This document shows positions 25,181 to 34,420 of a stretch of 64,000 bases of DNA, in pieces (position 1 is the stretch's first letter; each line of letters starts with the position of its first letter). Source of the DNA: Psychrobacter sp. NG25 (lineage in GTDB: Bacteria; Pseudomonadota; Gammaproteobacteria; Pseudomonadales; Moraxellaceae). The translations under genes and the position numbers were made by a program. Under the pieces are notes generated by a model, which saw nothing but the letters and a program-made list of their open reading frames with translations, had not been told where the DNA came from and made no database searches. Location of the stretch: the NCBI RefSeq assembly GCF_015234355.1, contig NZ_JADGMV010000001.1:372001-436000 (forward strand). Direction: 5' to 3'.

Positions 25181-26842
25181 CTAGTTCGTGATTTTCTTAT
25201 ACTTAGCACGCTTAGGACTGGCGTCATCACCCATGGTCTTTTTGCGATAAGTTTCAAACTCAGAGTAGTTACCGTCGAACCAAACTGGACCTTCTTCTTC
25301 GAATGCCAAGATATGGGTAGCGATACGATCAAGGAACCAGCGATCATGCGACACAACCATTACCGTACCTGGGAATACTTGAATCGCATCCTCTAGTGCA
25401 CGTAAGGTTTCAATATCCAAATCGTTTGATGGTTCATCGAGTAATAGTACGTTCGCGCCTTGCTTTAGGGTTTTTGCTAATTGCAGACGGTTACGCTCAC
25501 CACCTGACAACTGACCAACGCGTTTTTGCTGATCTGAGCCTTTAAAGTTAAAGCGGCCAATGTAAGCACGACTTGGCGTGGTGTATTCACCAACAGTAAT
25601 AATATCAAGACCGTCAGATACTTCTTCCCAAACGGTTTTGCTATCATCTAAGTGATCACGTACCTGACCGACATAAGCAACTTTAACACTTTCACCCAAA
25701 TCCACGGTTCCAGTATCTGGCGTATCGCGTTCAGTAATCATGTTAAATAGCGTGGTTTTACCCGCACCATTTGGACCAATGATACCTACGATGGCACCTG
25801 CTGGTACGTTGAAGCTTAGGTTTTCATAAAGCAAACGATCGCCAAATGATTTCGAGATGTCATTAATCTCAATAACCTTATTACCCAAACGTGGACCAGG
25901 TGGAATGTAAATTTCAGCCGTCTCATTACGCTGTTGGAACTCTGTTGAGTTCAATTCTTCAAAACGCTGTACACGAGATTTAGACTTGGCCTGTTGGCCT
26001 TTTTGGTTTTTACGAATCCACTCAAGCTCTTTTTTCAGCGCTTTAGCAAACGATTCTTCTTGTTTGTTCTGCTGCTCTAGACGCGTGTTCTTTTGCTCTA
26101 GCCATTCGGTATAGTTACCTTCATACGGATAGCCATGGCCACGGTCAAGCTCTAAGATCCACTGGGCGACATTATCCAAGAAATAGCGATCATGGGTAAT
26201 AGCAACGATGGTACCGCTGTAGTTCTGCAAGAACTGCTCTAACCATGCAACAGACTCGGCGTCCAAATGGTTGGTCGGTTCGTCAAGTAATAGCATATCA
26301 GGACGTGACAATAGTAGACGGCATAGTGCCACACGGCGTTTTTCACCACCAGACAACTTACTAACATCCGCATCCCATGGTGGCAGACGTAGCGCATCGG
26401 CCGCTTTTTCTAGCTGATTGTTTAAGTTGTGCGCATCCCACGATTGGATGATGTCTTCCATCTTGCCCTGCTCTTCAGCAAGCTTATCAAAATCAGCATC
26501 AGGCTCAGCGTATTCAGCATAGATCGCATCTAGACGAGCCAATGCATCTAACGCTTCACGCATACCGTCTTCAACGTTACCGCGTACATCTTTGCTGTCA
26601 TCAAGCTGTGGTTCCTGCGGCAAATAACCGACTTTGGTACCAGCTTGTGCACGTGCTTCACCACTGAACTCAGTGTCAACGCCCGCCATGATACGTAGTA
26701 AGGTCGATTTACCTGAACCATTGATACCCAATACACCAATCTTGGCACCTGGGAAAAACGATAGGTTAATATTTTTTAGAATTTCACGCTTAGGTGGAAC
26801 AAGTTTTGACACGTTGTTCATCGTGTAGATATATTGAGCCAT
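25181..26842 (-). CDS. ettA: Energy-dependent translational throttle protein EttA
   Basis: EttA is an ABC-F ATPase that binds the ribosomal E site and gates the first elongation cycle according to the ATP/ADP ratio. I start it at the ATG at 26842, with GGAG upstream; 25 further in-frame codons before it lack support. The result, 553 residues, fits E. coli EttA (555). Two ABC domains carry GINGSGKST and GPNGAGKTT P-loops, LSGGEKRRV and LSGGERNRL signatures and DEPTNHLD and DEPSNDLD Walker B motifs, joined by the P-site tRNA interaction linker. No membrane segments. Monocistronic. Confidence 0.96.
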   Translation of the reverse strand: MAQYIYTMNNVSKLVPPKREILKNINLSFFPGAKIGVLGINGSGKSTLLRIMAGVDTEFSGEARAQAGTKVGYLPQEPQLDDSKDVRGNVEDGMREALDALARLDAIYAEYAEPDADFDKLAEEQGKMEDIIQSWDAHNLNNQLEKAADALRLPPWDADVSKLSGGEKRRVALCRLLLSRPDMLLLDEPTNHLDAESVAWLEQFLQNYSGTIVAITHDRYFLDNVAQWILELDRGHGYPYEGNYTEWLEQKNTRLEQQNKQEESFAKALKKELEWIRKNQKGQQAKSKSRVQRFEELNSTEFQQRNETAEIYIPPGPRLGNKVIEINDISKSFGDRLLYENLSFNVPAGAIVGIIGPNGAGKTTLFNMITERDTPDTGTVDLGESVKVAYVGQVRDHLDDSKTVWEEVSDGLDIITVGEYTTPSRAYIGRFNFKGSDQQKRVGQLSGGERNRLQLAKTLKQGANVLLLDEPSNDLDIETLRALEDAIQVFPGTVMVVSHDRWFLDRIATHILAFEEEGPVWFDGNYSEFETYRKKTMGDDASPKRAKYKKITN

Positions 26843-27321
26843 TAACACTCCGATAGACTGCATAGAAGAGGCAAGCAAATCATACTCGGCAATGATGCCA
26901 AGTGTGCCGCACCTCAAAATCAGGGTTACAAATTATAAGCCATTATCGCATTGTGGCGCATACCCTGCAAGCCAACAGATTGTTTTAGCGGTTGTTTTGC
27001 CGCTTTTGGCATTTAGCATGACGCTTTCTACCTAAAAGCATCAACGAAACCTATTATCAGAACGCTTTGTTTAACATTTTGACTCATTACTGCTTTATAA
27101 AGACCACAAAAAATAGCATCAAACCTTTCGAAAAATTAATGAATAGACTTTAGAATATTAGTTTATCTTAATAAGGTAACGTCATTTGATTTGAGATACA
27201 CTCAGTACGATATCTCTAAATCTGAAGCCTTAGACCTGAAGTATTAAACCTAAGTCATTAGACCTGATTATAAAACATATGATATTCATCTCTAAAAAGC
27301 ATCAAACAAGGTAATGAGTTT
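26843..27321. other. 479-bp divergent region between ettA and the reductase-desaturase pair
   Basis: AT-rich promoter region. It contains an imperfect inverted repeat (27188-27222) and a repeated decamer (27230-27267), both described separately. No open frame was supported. Confidence 0.5.
27188..27267 (+). promoter_or_regulatory. Candidate operator region of the desaturase operon
   Basis: GATTTGAGATA (27188-27198) and TATCTCTAAATC (27211-27222) form an inverted repeat with one unpaired base. Immediately after, the decamer TTAGACCTGA occurs twice in direct orientation (27230-27239, 27258-27267), 28 bp apart. The block ends about 55 bp before the reductase start codon, a place suited to a regulator site; the binding protein is unknown. 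Confidence 0.4.
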
Positions 27322-28560
27322 ATGGCCACTAGCTATCGCCCTGAAATTATCCAACGTGCGTTTGTTGACTTCATTGGGTCACGTTTGCATCCGTTTTGGT
27401 CGTTGACCCGTCCTAAATTACGGTTGATTGCACGGCAGGCTCTCAATGACGATTTGATTGTGGTTCAGTTCGAAGGCAATCATGCTTTTAAACGGCAAGT
27501 ACTTGATTCAGACGGCGGTTGGCATGGTGGTCAACATATCAATTTAACGGCCGTTATTGACGCCATTTACCATCAGCGCCATTACTCATTAGTAGGCTTA
27601 CCAAAACAACCCTTATATTTGCAATCGGACATCGACAATAGTGAGAGTAGTGAAAATAAACAGTTACAGTCGCCTATCATTACCATTGCCATCAAACCTC
27701 AAGGATTGGTATCCAACTATCTAACACAGCAAGCACCACTGGGCACCATATTCGATAGTAGTTTGCCCAGCGGCGCCTTCACCTTAGCACAGGCAAAGCT
27801 TGATACACAAAGTGCTAACCGCTTACTTCTTGCACCTTCATCGCTACTGTTCATAGCAGGAGGTAGCGGCATTACTCCAATGCTAGGTCTTATCACACAA
27901 GCCTTATCGCAAAGCCATACGGTCACGTTGTTATATTACAGTCACATGCCACTGGCAGAGACGCCTTTTTTGAAGCATTGGCAGCAATTAAAAGACAGTT
28001 ATCCAAACTTTACTTATCACTTTATCAATACAGAAGACCCTGATAGTTATTTGGCAGGTACGCGACATCTAAGCGCGGAAAGCTTGTTAGCACTTAGTTT
28101 GCCATTAGCAGATACTCGGATATTTGTTTGTGGGTCGCAGGCATTATTAGCCGGACTATATGATGCTGTTCAAACAATAACATCGTTAGATATGGACTCA
28201 TTAGCAAATAAACGCTCGTTGCGCGACAATATTATATTCGAGCGTTTTGGCAATCTGTCACACGAGCCTGCTAGCATTGGCAACAATGATAATGCAAAAA
28301 ACGATATAGCAATGCAAACGGTCTACTTGCGTGGTCGACAGCGACAATTCGATACCAGTACGACATTGCTCATCGGTGCCGAGCAAGCAGGTATAACTCT
28401 CAGTTATGGGTGTAGGCAAGGTATTTGTCAGCTATGTCGCTGTAATAAAGCCAGCGGCGTGGTCAAAAATATTGAGACGGGAAAAATAAGTAGCAATGGC
28501 TATGAGTCGATTCAAACCTGTATCAATATTGCCATGACGGACGTAGTATTAGATATCTAA
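27322..28560 (+). CDS. Ferredoxin reductase with C-terminal 2Fe-2S domain (desaturase electron donor)
   Basis: 412 residues. The order is an FAD-binding barrel (residues 30-150, with QHINLT), an NAD(P)H-binding domain (LLFIAGGSGITPMLGLI near 188 and IFVCGS near 270), and a plant-type ferredoxin domain at the end in which YGCRQGICQLCRC plus a Cys about 30 residues later give the four 2Fe-2S ligands. The next gene is a membrane fatty-acid desaturase in the same orientation, matching the reductase-desaturase pairing of Pseudomonas DesC/DesB. It most likely passes electrons from NADPH to that desaturase. ATG follows an AAGG at 10 bp, a somewhat loose spacing. Confidence 0.88.
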   Translation: MATSYRPEIIQRAFVDFIGSRLHPFWSLTRPKLRLIARQALNDDLIVVQFEGNHAFKRQVLDSDGGWHGGQHINLTAVIDAIYHQRHYSLVGLPKQPLYLQSDIDNSESSENKQLQSPIITIAIKPQGLVSNYLTQQAPLGTIFDSSLPSGAFTLAQAKLDTQSANRLLLAPSSLLFIAGGSGITPMLGLITQALSQSHTVTLLYYSHMPLAETPFLKHWQQLKDSYPNFTYHFINTEDPDSYLAGTRHLSAESLLALSLPLADTRIFVCGSQALLAGLYDAVQTITSLDMDSLANKRSLRDNIIFERFGNLSHEPASIGNNDNAKNDIAMQTVYLRGRQRQFDTSTTLLIGAEQAGITLSYGCRQGICQLCRCNKASGVVKNIETGKISSNGYESIQTCINIAMTDVVLDI

Positions 28561-28662
28561 GATGATTGAAGACTATGAATTAGATTGTCCAATAATATCT
28601 AGACACTTGATGAAACCAACCCTATGACATTCGATATTAATAGCCTTAGTTAAGGAGTTTCT

Positions 28663-29991
28663 ATGCGTTTATTACCGCCTATGTTCACTGCACAATCTGC
28701 CGTATCTGCATTTTCGACAGACACGAATATGCAATCAAAACAAAAGCGCTATCCAACATTAACGGGTGCACAATTACCAAAAGACCAAAGCGATGCACTA
28801 GCCGATGAATTGAACACGCTATATCAAAGTGTCATGAATTCATTGGGTAGCGATGATGCTCATTATATTCAACGTGTATATGCCACCGTGGTCTATAGCG
28901 AAATTATCTCGCGTGGCTTACTGGCAGCGGCTGGGCGCATGCCATCGAAACGAAGTCTGGTCGCTACTTGGCTACTTGGTACTTCTTTACTGAGCTTCAG
29001 TAAAATCTTGAACAATATGGAGCTTGGACATAATGTCATGCACGGGCAATATGACTGGATGCAGCATCCGTATCTCAACAGTCAAAAATTTGATTGGGAC
29101 ATCGTTTGTCCTGCCCCACTATGGCAGCATTCGCACAATTATTTGCATCACACGTTTACCAATATTGTTGGCCGTGACCATGATGTCGGCTATCACTTAA
29201 TTCGCGTGACTGACGAGCAACCTTGGACACCTAGTGACCGCTATAACCTGTTCAGTACCATGGTATTGGCCTTGGGGTTTGAGTGGGCAGTCGCCTTTCA
29301 TGATATTCAAATTAGTGCTGATGAATATGCTGATTCGCCGCAGCTCACAGAGATCATGCAACCAAAGTCTCGTGGTTTATTTGCCAAAATTGCAAGGCAG
29401 GTCAGCAAAGACCATATCGCATTTCCTACTATAGCAGGGCTGGCGTTAGGTCGACGTAGTGCGATGACTACCTTGAGCGGTAACATCACTGCCAACATGG
29501 CGCGCAATTTGTGGACATGGGCAGTGATATTTTGTGGCCACTTCACAGACCAAGCACATATTTATACTGAGCTTGATACCAATGAAAGCAAAGGTGACTG
29601 GTATATACGGCAAATTCTCGGCTCTAGTAATATCCAAGGTAGCAAGTTATTCCATATTTTGACCGGCAATTTATCACATCAGATTGAGCATCATATCTTT
29701 CCTGATATGCCAGCCAACCACTACGCTCGCATATCACCGCAAGTACAGGACATATGCCGAAAATACGACCTACCCTACAACACTGGGCGTTTTGGTCGCC
29801 AGCTTCGTCAGGTCATCGGTCGCATACGGCACTTTAGCAAACCGAGCGCCAAGGAATGGCAAGTATATTTACAATCGCAAGCTACTGAATCGACTCATGC
29901 TGCCAAAGAAAAACAAGATGATGCTCCAGTCATCCGTGGATTAGGGAAATACCTTCCACCTGTCATGCGCCAAGCATTGTTTTACTTGTAA
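28663..29991 (+). CDS. Membrane fatty-acid (acyl-CoA) desaturase
   Basis: 442 residues with the three histidine boxes of membrane di-iron desaturases: ELGHNVMHGQYDWMQH, HNYLHHTF and HQIEHHIFPDMP. Hydrophobic helices lie between the first and second boxes and around residues 180 and 270. AAGGAG at good spacing precedes ATG 28663. The gene follows the ferredoxin reductase by 102 bp, and both probably act together to introduce double bonds into acyl chains, a common trait in cold-adapted Moraxellaceae. The position of desaturation cannot be told. No terminator with a T-tract follows directly. Confidence 0.9.
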   Translation: MRLLPPMFTAQSAVSAFSTDTNMQSKQKRYPTLTGAQLPKDQSDALADELNTLYQSVMNSLGSDDAHYIQRVYATVVYSEIISRGLLAAAGRMPSKRSLVATWLLGTSLLSFSKILNNMELGHNVMHGQYDWMQHPYLNSQKFDWDIVCPAPLWQHSHNYLHHTFTNIVGRDHDVGYHLIRVTDEQPWTPSDRYNLFSTMVLALGFEWAVAFHDIQISADEYADSPQLTEIMQPKSRGLFAKIARQVSKDHIAFPTIAGLALGRRSAMTTLSGNITANMARNLWTWAVIFCGHFTDQAHIYTELDTNESKGDWYIRQILGSSNIQGSKLFHILTGNLSHQIEHHIFPDMPANHYARISPQVQDICRKYDLPYNTGRFGRQLRQVIGRIRHFSKPSAKEWQVYLQSQATESTHAAKEKQDDAPVIRGLGKYLPPVMRQALFYL

Positions 29992-30169
29992 GACATGACC
30001 AATATAGACATACATAACCAGTCATTCTAATGACTCTTAACATTTACCCTATCTACCCTTACGGTAAAGAGCTATAGATTAAATAACAAAATACGCATAA
30101 TAAGAAGTAGAAATATAGACACAAACGATAACTAACAATAATGACACTTAATAATAATGGAGAGTAGCT

Positions 30170-30463
30170 ATGAGTAATCAAACTGCTGAACAACCTATGA
30201 AAATTAGCCACGACATAGAAGCCAAACGATTTGAGACCGCTATTGACGGTCATATTGGCTATATAAGCTATCAAGAGCAAAATGGCAAACTGGTCTATGA
30301 TCACACTATCGTACCGCAAGCTTTAGGCGGACGCGGTGTCGGATCAGCACTGGTCAAGCACGCACTCAATTATGCACGTAAGAATGATAAGAAAGTGGTA
30401 CCGCAATGCTCATTTGTATCGTCGTACATCAATAAGCATCCTGAATATAAAGACTTGCTGTAG
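30170..30463 (+). CDS. GNAT-fold N-acetyltransferase, short YidJ/Gcn5-like form
   Basis: 97 residues, the small GNAT class. The segment IGYISYQEQNGKLVYDHTIVP followed by LGGRGVGSALVKHALNYARK contains the acetyl-CoA pyrophosphate-binding loop, and the protein ends with VVPQCSFVSSYINKHPEYKDLL, typical of this group of uncharacterised bacterial acetyltransferases. GGAG precedes the ATG. The substrate is unknown. Stands alone between the desaturase operon and phhB. Confidence 0.87.
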   Translation: MSNQTAEQPMKISHDIEAKRFETAIDGHIGYISYQEQNGKLVYDHTIVPQALGGRGVGSALVKHALNYARKNDKKVVPQCSFVSSYINKHPEYKDLL

Positions 30464-30789
30464 TCAAATTTATATAAACCTGCTACATCGTCATTCGTGA
30501 TTGATCTAGCTGTATCGAAATCATATCAAACTGACTATACAACCCAGTATTGGCATATATATTTTGAGTAAGAATCCAACCTAATCTTCTTTTTATTTGT
30601 TGTCTGCGCTCGTATATTTATCTTTAAATATATGGCAAGATGACAAATATAATAACGGTTTATGTCTTATAATGATTGATAGAATAAGTCACTCTTAAAT
30701 TTATTTTATATCGTCAATTGCATTGTATAAAATATTATCTAATATAATTCTTAATAAACCAATTCAACATAACAATAAAGGTTATTAAT
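30464..30789. other. 326-bp AT-rich spacer
   Basis: Spacer between the acetyltransferase gene and phhB on the plus strand. No terminator hairpin, repeat, RNA or supported open frame was recognised. Confidence 0.45.
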
Positions 30790-31083
30790 ATGAGTAGTCT
30801 ATCTGATAAACAAGTGGATTTGCAGTTAGAAGATTTACCGGGCTGGCAGCGTGATGGCGATGCTATCGTGAAAACATATCACTTTAGCGATTTCATTGAA
30901 GCTATGAGCTTTATGAATCAAGCGGCATTCCATGCTGAAGCACTTGAGCATCACCCTGAATGGCGTAATACTTACAACGTGGTAGAGGTACGATTGACCA
31001 CAGATGATACAGGCGGCATTACGAGCCATGATATCCGTCTGGCCAAACGTATGGAACATATTATTCAACCTAAACGCCTATAG
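30790..31083 (+). CDS. phhB: 4a-hydroxytetrahydrobiopterin dehydratase (pterin carbinolamine dehydratase)
   Basis: 97 residues, the family length. The catalytic block [11 protein letters not shown] followed by [18 protein letters not shown] and a terminal DIRLAKRME helix is the standard PCD signature, with the paired histidines present. The family's usual THD appears as TDD, a common variation. It recycles pterin cofactor for phenylalanine hydroxylase; no phhA is in the window. ATG is preceded by AAAGG. Single gene with its own terminator. Confidence 0.93.
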   Translation: MSSLSDKQVDLQLEDLPGWQRDGDAIVKTYHFSDFIEAMSFMNQAAFHAEALEHHPEWRNTYNVVEVRLTTDDTGGITSHDIRLAKRMEHIIQPKRL

Positions 31084-31154
31084 TGATGTGTGAATAATTT
31101 TTGATATTTGAATACTTTAATATTTAAATAAACAGTTCCAAGAAAACTGGCAAT

Positions 31155-31188
31155 AAAAAAGTCCTCATAGTATATGAGGACTTTTTTT
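31155..31188. terminator. Terminator between phhB and the DUF1328 gene
   Basis: GTCCTCATA (31161-31169) pairs with TATGAGGAC (31173-31181) around a 3-nt loop. Six A precede and seven T follow, extending the stem and giving T-tracts in both directions. Confidence 0.88.
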
Positions 31189-31226
31189 CAACGATTTATT
31201 TTTATTTAATATTCTATGATCAGTTA

Positions 31227-31382
31227 TTACATCTTGCGGCTTATGAATGCGACGATGAACAAAATGACAGCCACAGCTAAGAAAATATATGCCAAATTAG
31301 CAGACAGTCCAGCGACACCGCCAAAACCTAAAAAACTTGCCAACAATGCGATTACAGCAAAAATAATAGCCCAGCGAAACAT
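31227..31382 (-). CDS. Small DUF1328 (YtjA-type) membrane protein
   Basis: A 51-residue gene read on the minus strand: it begins [20 protein letters not shown] and continues through [14 protein letters not shown] to a second hydrophobic helix ending AFISRKM. Two membrane helices joined by a glycine-rich turn are the UPF0391/DUF1328 pattern seen in E. coli YtjA. AAGGAG lies 6-7 bp before the ATG. In relatives the family is often stress-induced, but the function is unknown. The opposite strand also contains an open frame of 63 codons without comparable support. Confidence 0.88.
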   Translation of the reverse strand: MFRWAIIFAVIALLASFLGFGGVAGLSANLAYIFLAVAVILFIVAFISRKM

Positions 31383-31965
31383 AACCTTCTCCTTAAATAA
31401 TTATTGAAAAATCAGACATAAGACTCCTATGATAAGTATCAATTAAAACTGGCTAATATCGACCAGTACAATCAATAGCTATTATTCATATTCGTCCTGC
31501 TATATCTGATATTCCCTTTTTTGTTTTTAGTATTAATGATATTTTTAGTATTAGTGATAACTGCTTACGACCTTAGATTAGCAATATTCCTCTTCAAAAA
31601 ACGTTCACTTTGGTAATAAAAACGGCAAGTTATGTAATCTTTGTAGCAAACCTTAGCATTTTGGCATTTTTTCCTAGATTTATAGGACTTGTGTATAGAG
31701 AGGGTGAGTGGCTTTTTATCCGCTACCACTTTCATCATATAATCTGCTATAAACAGTAAGTAGCAAATACCTTTCATTCGTCATCATTACTCCCAGTGAC
31801 CGTTTTTTGCAAAACACAAATGCCAATTATGATAGCCATAGTCAGATAAACATTTAACTTCTATGGATAGTTTGGCTTAGTCTTAGTTGTACTAAGTCAT
31901 TCATCAAGAAACCATTCATTTTAAAATGGCTCATCAAATAACCTAACCTATTAAGGATAATAAAT
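31383..31965. other. 583-bp intergenic region
   Basis: AT-rich divergent spacer between the DUF1328 gene and the saccharopine-dehydrogenase-like gene. A minus-strand open frame of 70 codons (31565-31777) lacks a ribosome-binding site and recognisable sequence and was not called. Nothing else seen. Confidence 0.45.
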
Positions 31966-33252
31966 ATGGATACCAATACGGAAACCTCAAATAACACGCT
32001 ACAAAGCAGCAGTGAAAGCCGTCCTTACGCGGTTGTTCTATACGGTGCAACCAGCTTCGTTGGGAAAATTACCGCACATTATTTAACAGAGTTTTTGTCC
32101 AATGCTGAAGATGCAAATGGGGCTAACGTCACGTGGGCAATAGCAGGTCGTGACGAAGCAAAACTGAATGAGCTACAGTCGGAGCTGGAAAGCAAAGTAG
32201 ATATTATTATTGCTAACAGTAATGATTCGGCGAGTCTCGATGAGATGACCAAACAAGCCCAAGTCATCATCTCTACCGTTGGCCCCTATCTTAAGTATGG
32301 TGAACCGCTGATTAAATCTTGTAGCGCTAATGGTACGGACTATGTCGACCTCACTGGTGAAGCCATCTTTATCAAAGACATGATGGATAAGTATCAAGAT
32401 GCAGCAAAACAAAGTGGTGCTCGTATCATCAACTCATGTGGATTTGACTCTATTCCATCAGACTTGGGTGTCTACTTTACACAAATAAAAGCAGAAGAGA
32501 AGTTTGGTGAAGCGTGCGATGTGATTCACATGCGTGTAAAAGCGGCAAAAGGTGGTCTATCGGGCGGTACCATTGCCTCAATGGCGACTATATTTGAAGA
32601 AGTCGGGAAAGACAAATCACGTCGTAAGCAGGTAGCAAACCCTTATTTACTCAATGATGATACAGATGCGCCAAACGTGCGCCAAGACAATGTGAGCAAG
32701 CCAGAATACGATAGTGAGCATAAGCGCTGGCTGGCGCCTTTTGTGATGGCAAGTATAAATACTCGTATCGTACATCGTAGCAATCAGCTACTCGGCTATG
32801 AATATGGTCGTGGTTTTAAATATGACGAAGCGATGTGGATGAAAAATGGGGTGCAAGGTCAGCTATCAAGCTATGCCTTGAGCGCAGGGTTGTTTGGATT
32901 TGCCACGGCCATGATGATTACGCCGAGCCGTGAGTTATTATCCAAACATGTATTGCCTAAATCAGGTTCTGGCCCGTCTAAAGAAGAGCAGAAAAATGGC
33001 TATTTTGATATTCGTCTCTTTGGTCAAACCACCAAGAAACACACGGTCAACACCAAAGTCACAGGTGATAAAGATCCTGGCTACGGTAGCACCTCACGTA
33101 TGCTGGCTCAAGCGGCACTGTGTTTGGCGCAAGATGTCAGTAAAGAGACTGTTGGTGGTGGTTTTTGGACACCAGCATCTGCGATGGGTGATCAGTTACT
33201 TACTCGCTTAGAAGAGCATGCAGGATTGAGTTTCGAAGTCGTCGACCATTAA
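31966..33252 (+). CDS. Saccharopine dehydrogenase-like oxidoreductase (trans-acting enoyl reductase family)
   Basis: 428 residues. The N-terminal NAD(P)-binding motif is VLYGATSFVGKITAHYL followed by WAIAGRDEAKL. STVGPYLKYGEPLI, GTDYVDLTGE and INSCGFDSIPSDLGVY are the characteristic blocks of the SCCPDH / mycobacterial trans-acting enoyl reductase group rather than true lysine-pathway saccharopine dehydrogenases. The C-terminal half has a hydrophobic segment (about residues 300-320) that may touch membranes or lipids. Role in this organism is unknown; a lipid-related reduction is a guess from the family. AAGGA precedes the ATG. Confidence 0.85.
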   Translation: MDTNTETSNNTLQSSSESRPYAVVLYGATSFVGKITAHYLTEFLSNAEDANGANVTWAIAGRDEAKLNELQSELESKVDIIIANSNDSASLDEMTKQAQVIISTVGPYLKYGEPLIKSCSANGTDYVDLTGEAIFIKDMMDKYQDAAKQSGARIINSCGFDSIPSDLGVYFTQIKAEEKFGEACDVIHMRVKAAKGGLSGGTIASMATIFEEVGKDKSRRKQVANPYLLNDDTDAPNVRQDNVSKPEYDSEHKRWLAPFVMASINTRIVHRSNQLLGYEYGRGFKYDEAMWMKNGVQGQLSSYALSAGLFGFATAMMITPSRELLSKHVLPKSGSGPSKEEQKNGYFDIRLFGQTTKKHTVNTKVTGDKDPGYGSTSRMLAQAALCLAQDVSKETVGGGFWTPASAMGDQLLTRLEEHAGLSFEVVDH

Positions 33253-33393
33253 TGTCGTTAACCCTATATAGAAGAGATATAGCATGAAGCCTGCTTAAGT
33301 TAGTAGCTGTAGCAATCTTACCTAGTCTCTTTGTCTTACAACTCTCTTGAAATAACGATAGCTAATAAGAAATTTTATTTTTAGCACTCTTAT

Positions 33394-33430
33394 AACCGTA
33401 TCTTGATATCAAGGTATGGTTTTTTAATTT
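33394..33430 (+). terminator. Terminator downstream of the saccharopine-dehydrogenase-like gene
   Basis: A 12-bp stem (33394-33405 with 33410-33421) including two G-U pairs and a 4-nt loop, followed by a TTTTTAATTTT tail. It lies about 140 bp past the stop codon. Confidence 0.7.
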
Positions 33431-33652
33431 TAGAATTTTATAACGATTTTAAAGAAGAGAAAAATACATCGCAACTACCAATACATGGCCCATTACAACA
33501 ACAAAAATACAGTCATTGCACGATGTCACATGAAAACATTAAGCTGTGAGACTATTAATTTATGTACTACTGAATTAATGTGAGCTTAATTGGTATTCTC
33601 CTCTACAGAGTTTATGACTGGTCAATAGTCAGTTAATAATATCATCTTACTC

Positions 33653-33693
33653 AATCATGATAGCCAACGTAGCGGTTATCATGATTTTATTTT
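33653..33693 (+). terminator. Orphan terminator-like hairpin
   Basis: AATCATGATAGCC (33653-33665) pairs with GGTTATCATGATT (33674-33686), 13 bp with one G-U pair, an 8-nt loop and a T-rich tail. It lies 230 bp past the previous terminator and 170 bp before the next gene, with no open reading frame in between, so it may end a small RNA. Confidence 0.5.
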
Positions 33694-33865
33694 ACCTATA
33701 TATTATTTGTTAACTATACTAAATATATATATTTAAAATTATAAATAGATCTATGTTATACAAAACAAGTTGTGCGAAATAATATTGAACACTGGTTAGT
33801 TTAAGAGTTTTTAATAAGACTACTTCGAACTGGCATATTAAATTTGTAATTCAAGGAATTAATCC

Positions 33866-34420
33866 ATGCAAAAACGTACTTTACCTCTATCGCTACTTAT
33901 TGGTGCAGCGCTGACTCTCCCAAGTTTGGCAATGGCAGCACCTGCAAATGTGAAACCAGTAGACATGCAAAAAGCGGCTGCTGATAGCGCTATGCAAGCT
34001 AATGTTGAAAGTGCAGAGAGTGAGATCGCTGCTGCTGAATCTAGCCCATTTCAAATCAGTGAAACTCAAACTATTTCTATTGCGCGAACCAATAGCAATG
34101 CAGGCATGGCTACTCAAGTAGAAGACATGCAACAACCAGGCATGCAACAACCAGGCATGCAACAACCAGACATGCAACAACCAGACATGCAACAACCAGG
34201 CATGCAGCAACCAGACATGCAGCAACCAGACATGCAGCAACCAGACATGCAACAACCAGAAATGCAACAACCAGAAATGCAACAACCAGGAATGCAACAA
34301 CCAGACATGCAGCAATCAGACATGCAGCAACCAGACATGCAACAACCAAGCATGCAACAGCCAGACATGCAACAGCCAGGCATGCAACAGCCAGGCATGC
34401 AAAAACCTATCATCAGATAG
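33866..34420 (+). CDS. Secreted low-complexity protein of 19 xMQQP repeats
   Basis: 184 residues. A typical Sec signal peptide (KKR-type start, hydrophobic core, cleavage near AMA|AP) is followed by an Ala/Glu/Ser segment of about 65 residues and then by 19 consecutive five-residue units, x-Met-Gln-Gln-Pro, where x is Asp, Gly, Glu or Ser. The last unit is GMQKP and the protein ends IIR. Only one unit (DMQQS) and the last deviate. Exported, with no lipobox or membrane anchor. Regularly spaced methionines could bind Cu(I), or the array could be structural; neither is shown. AAGGA precedes the ATG. Unit number is likely to vary between strains because the DNA repeat is nearly perfect. I do not recognise a family. 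Confidence 0.82.
   Translation: MQKRTLPLSLLIGAALTLPSLAMAAPANVKPVDMQKAAADSAMQANVESAESEIAAAESSPFQISETQTISIARTNSNAGMATQVEDMQQPGMQQPGMQQPDMQQPDMQQPGMQQPDMQQPDMQQPDMQQPEMQQPEMQQPGMQQPDMQQSDMQQPDMQQPSMQQPDMQQPGMQQPGMQKPIIR
34124..34408 (+). repeat. 15-bp in-frame tandem repeat (19 units)
   Basis: Unit consensus GRCATGCARCAACCA (R = A/G); 19 units fill exactly 285 bp without spacers. Variation is concentrated in the first codon (GAC, GGC, GAA, GGA, AGC) and in CAA/CAG wobble, showing selection for the MQQP sequence. Confidence 0.95.

Noticed and set aside
31565-31777. A 70-codon open frame on the minus strand
   Set aside because: No Shine-Dalgarno, Lys/Tyr-rich AT-driven composition, no recognisable motif.
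34124-34408. CRISPR array
   Set aside because: The repeats are 15 bp, contiguous without spacers, in frame, and encode MQQP units in a gene with a signal peptide.
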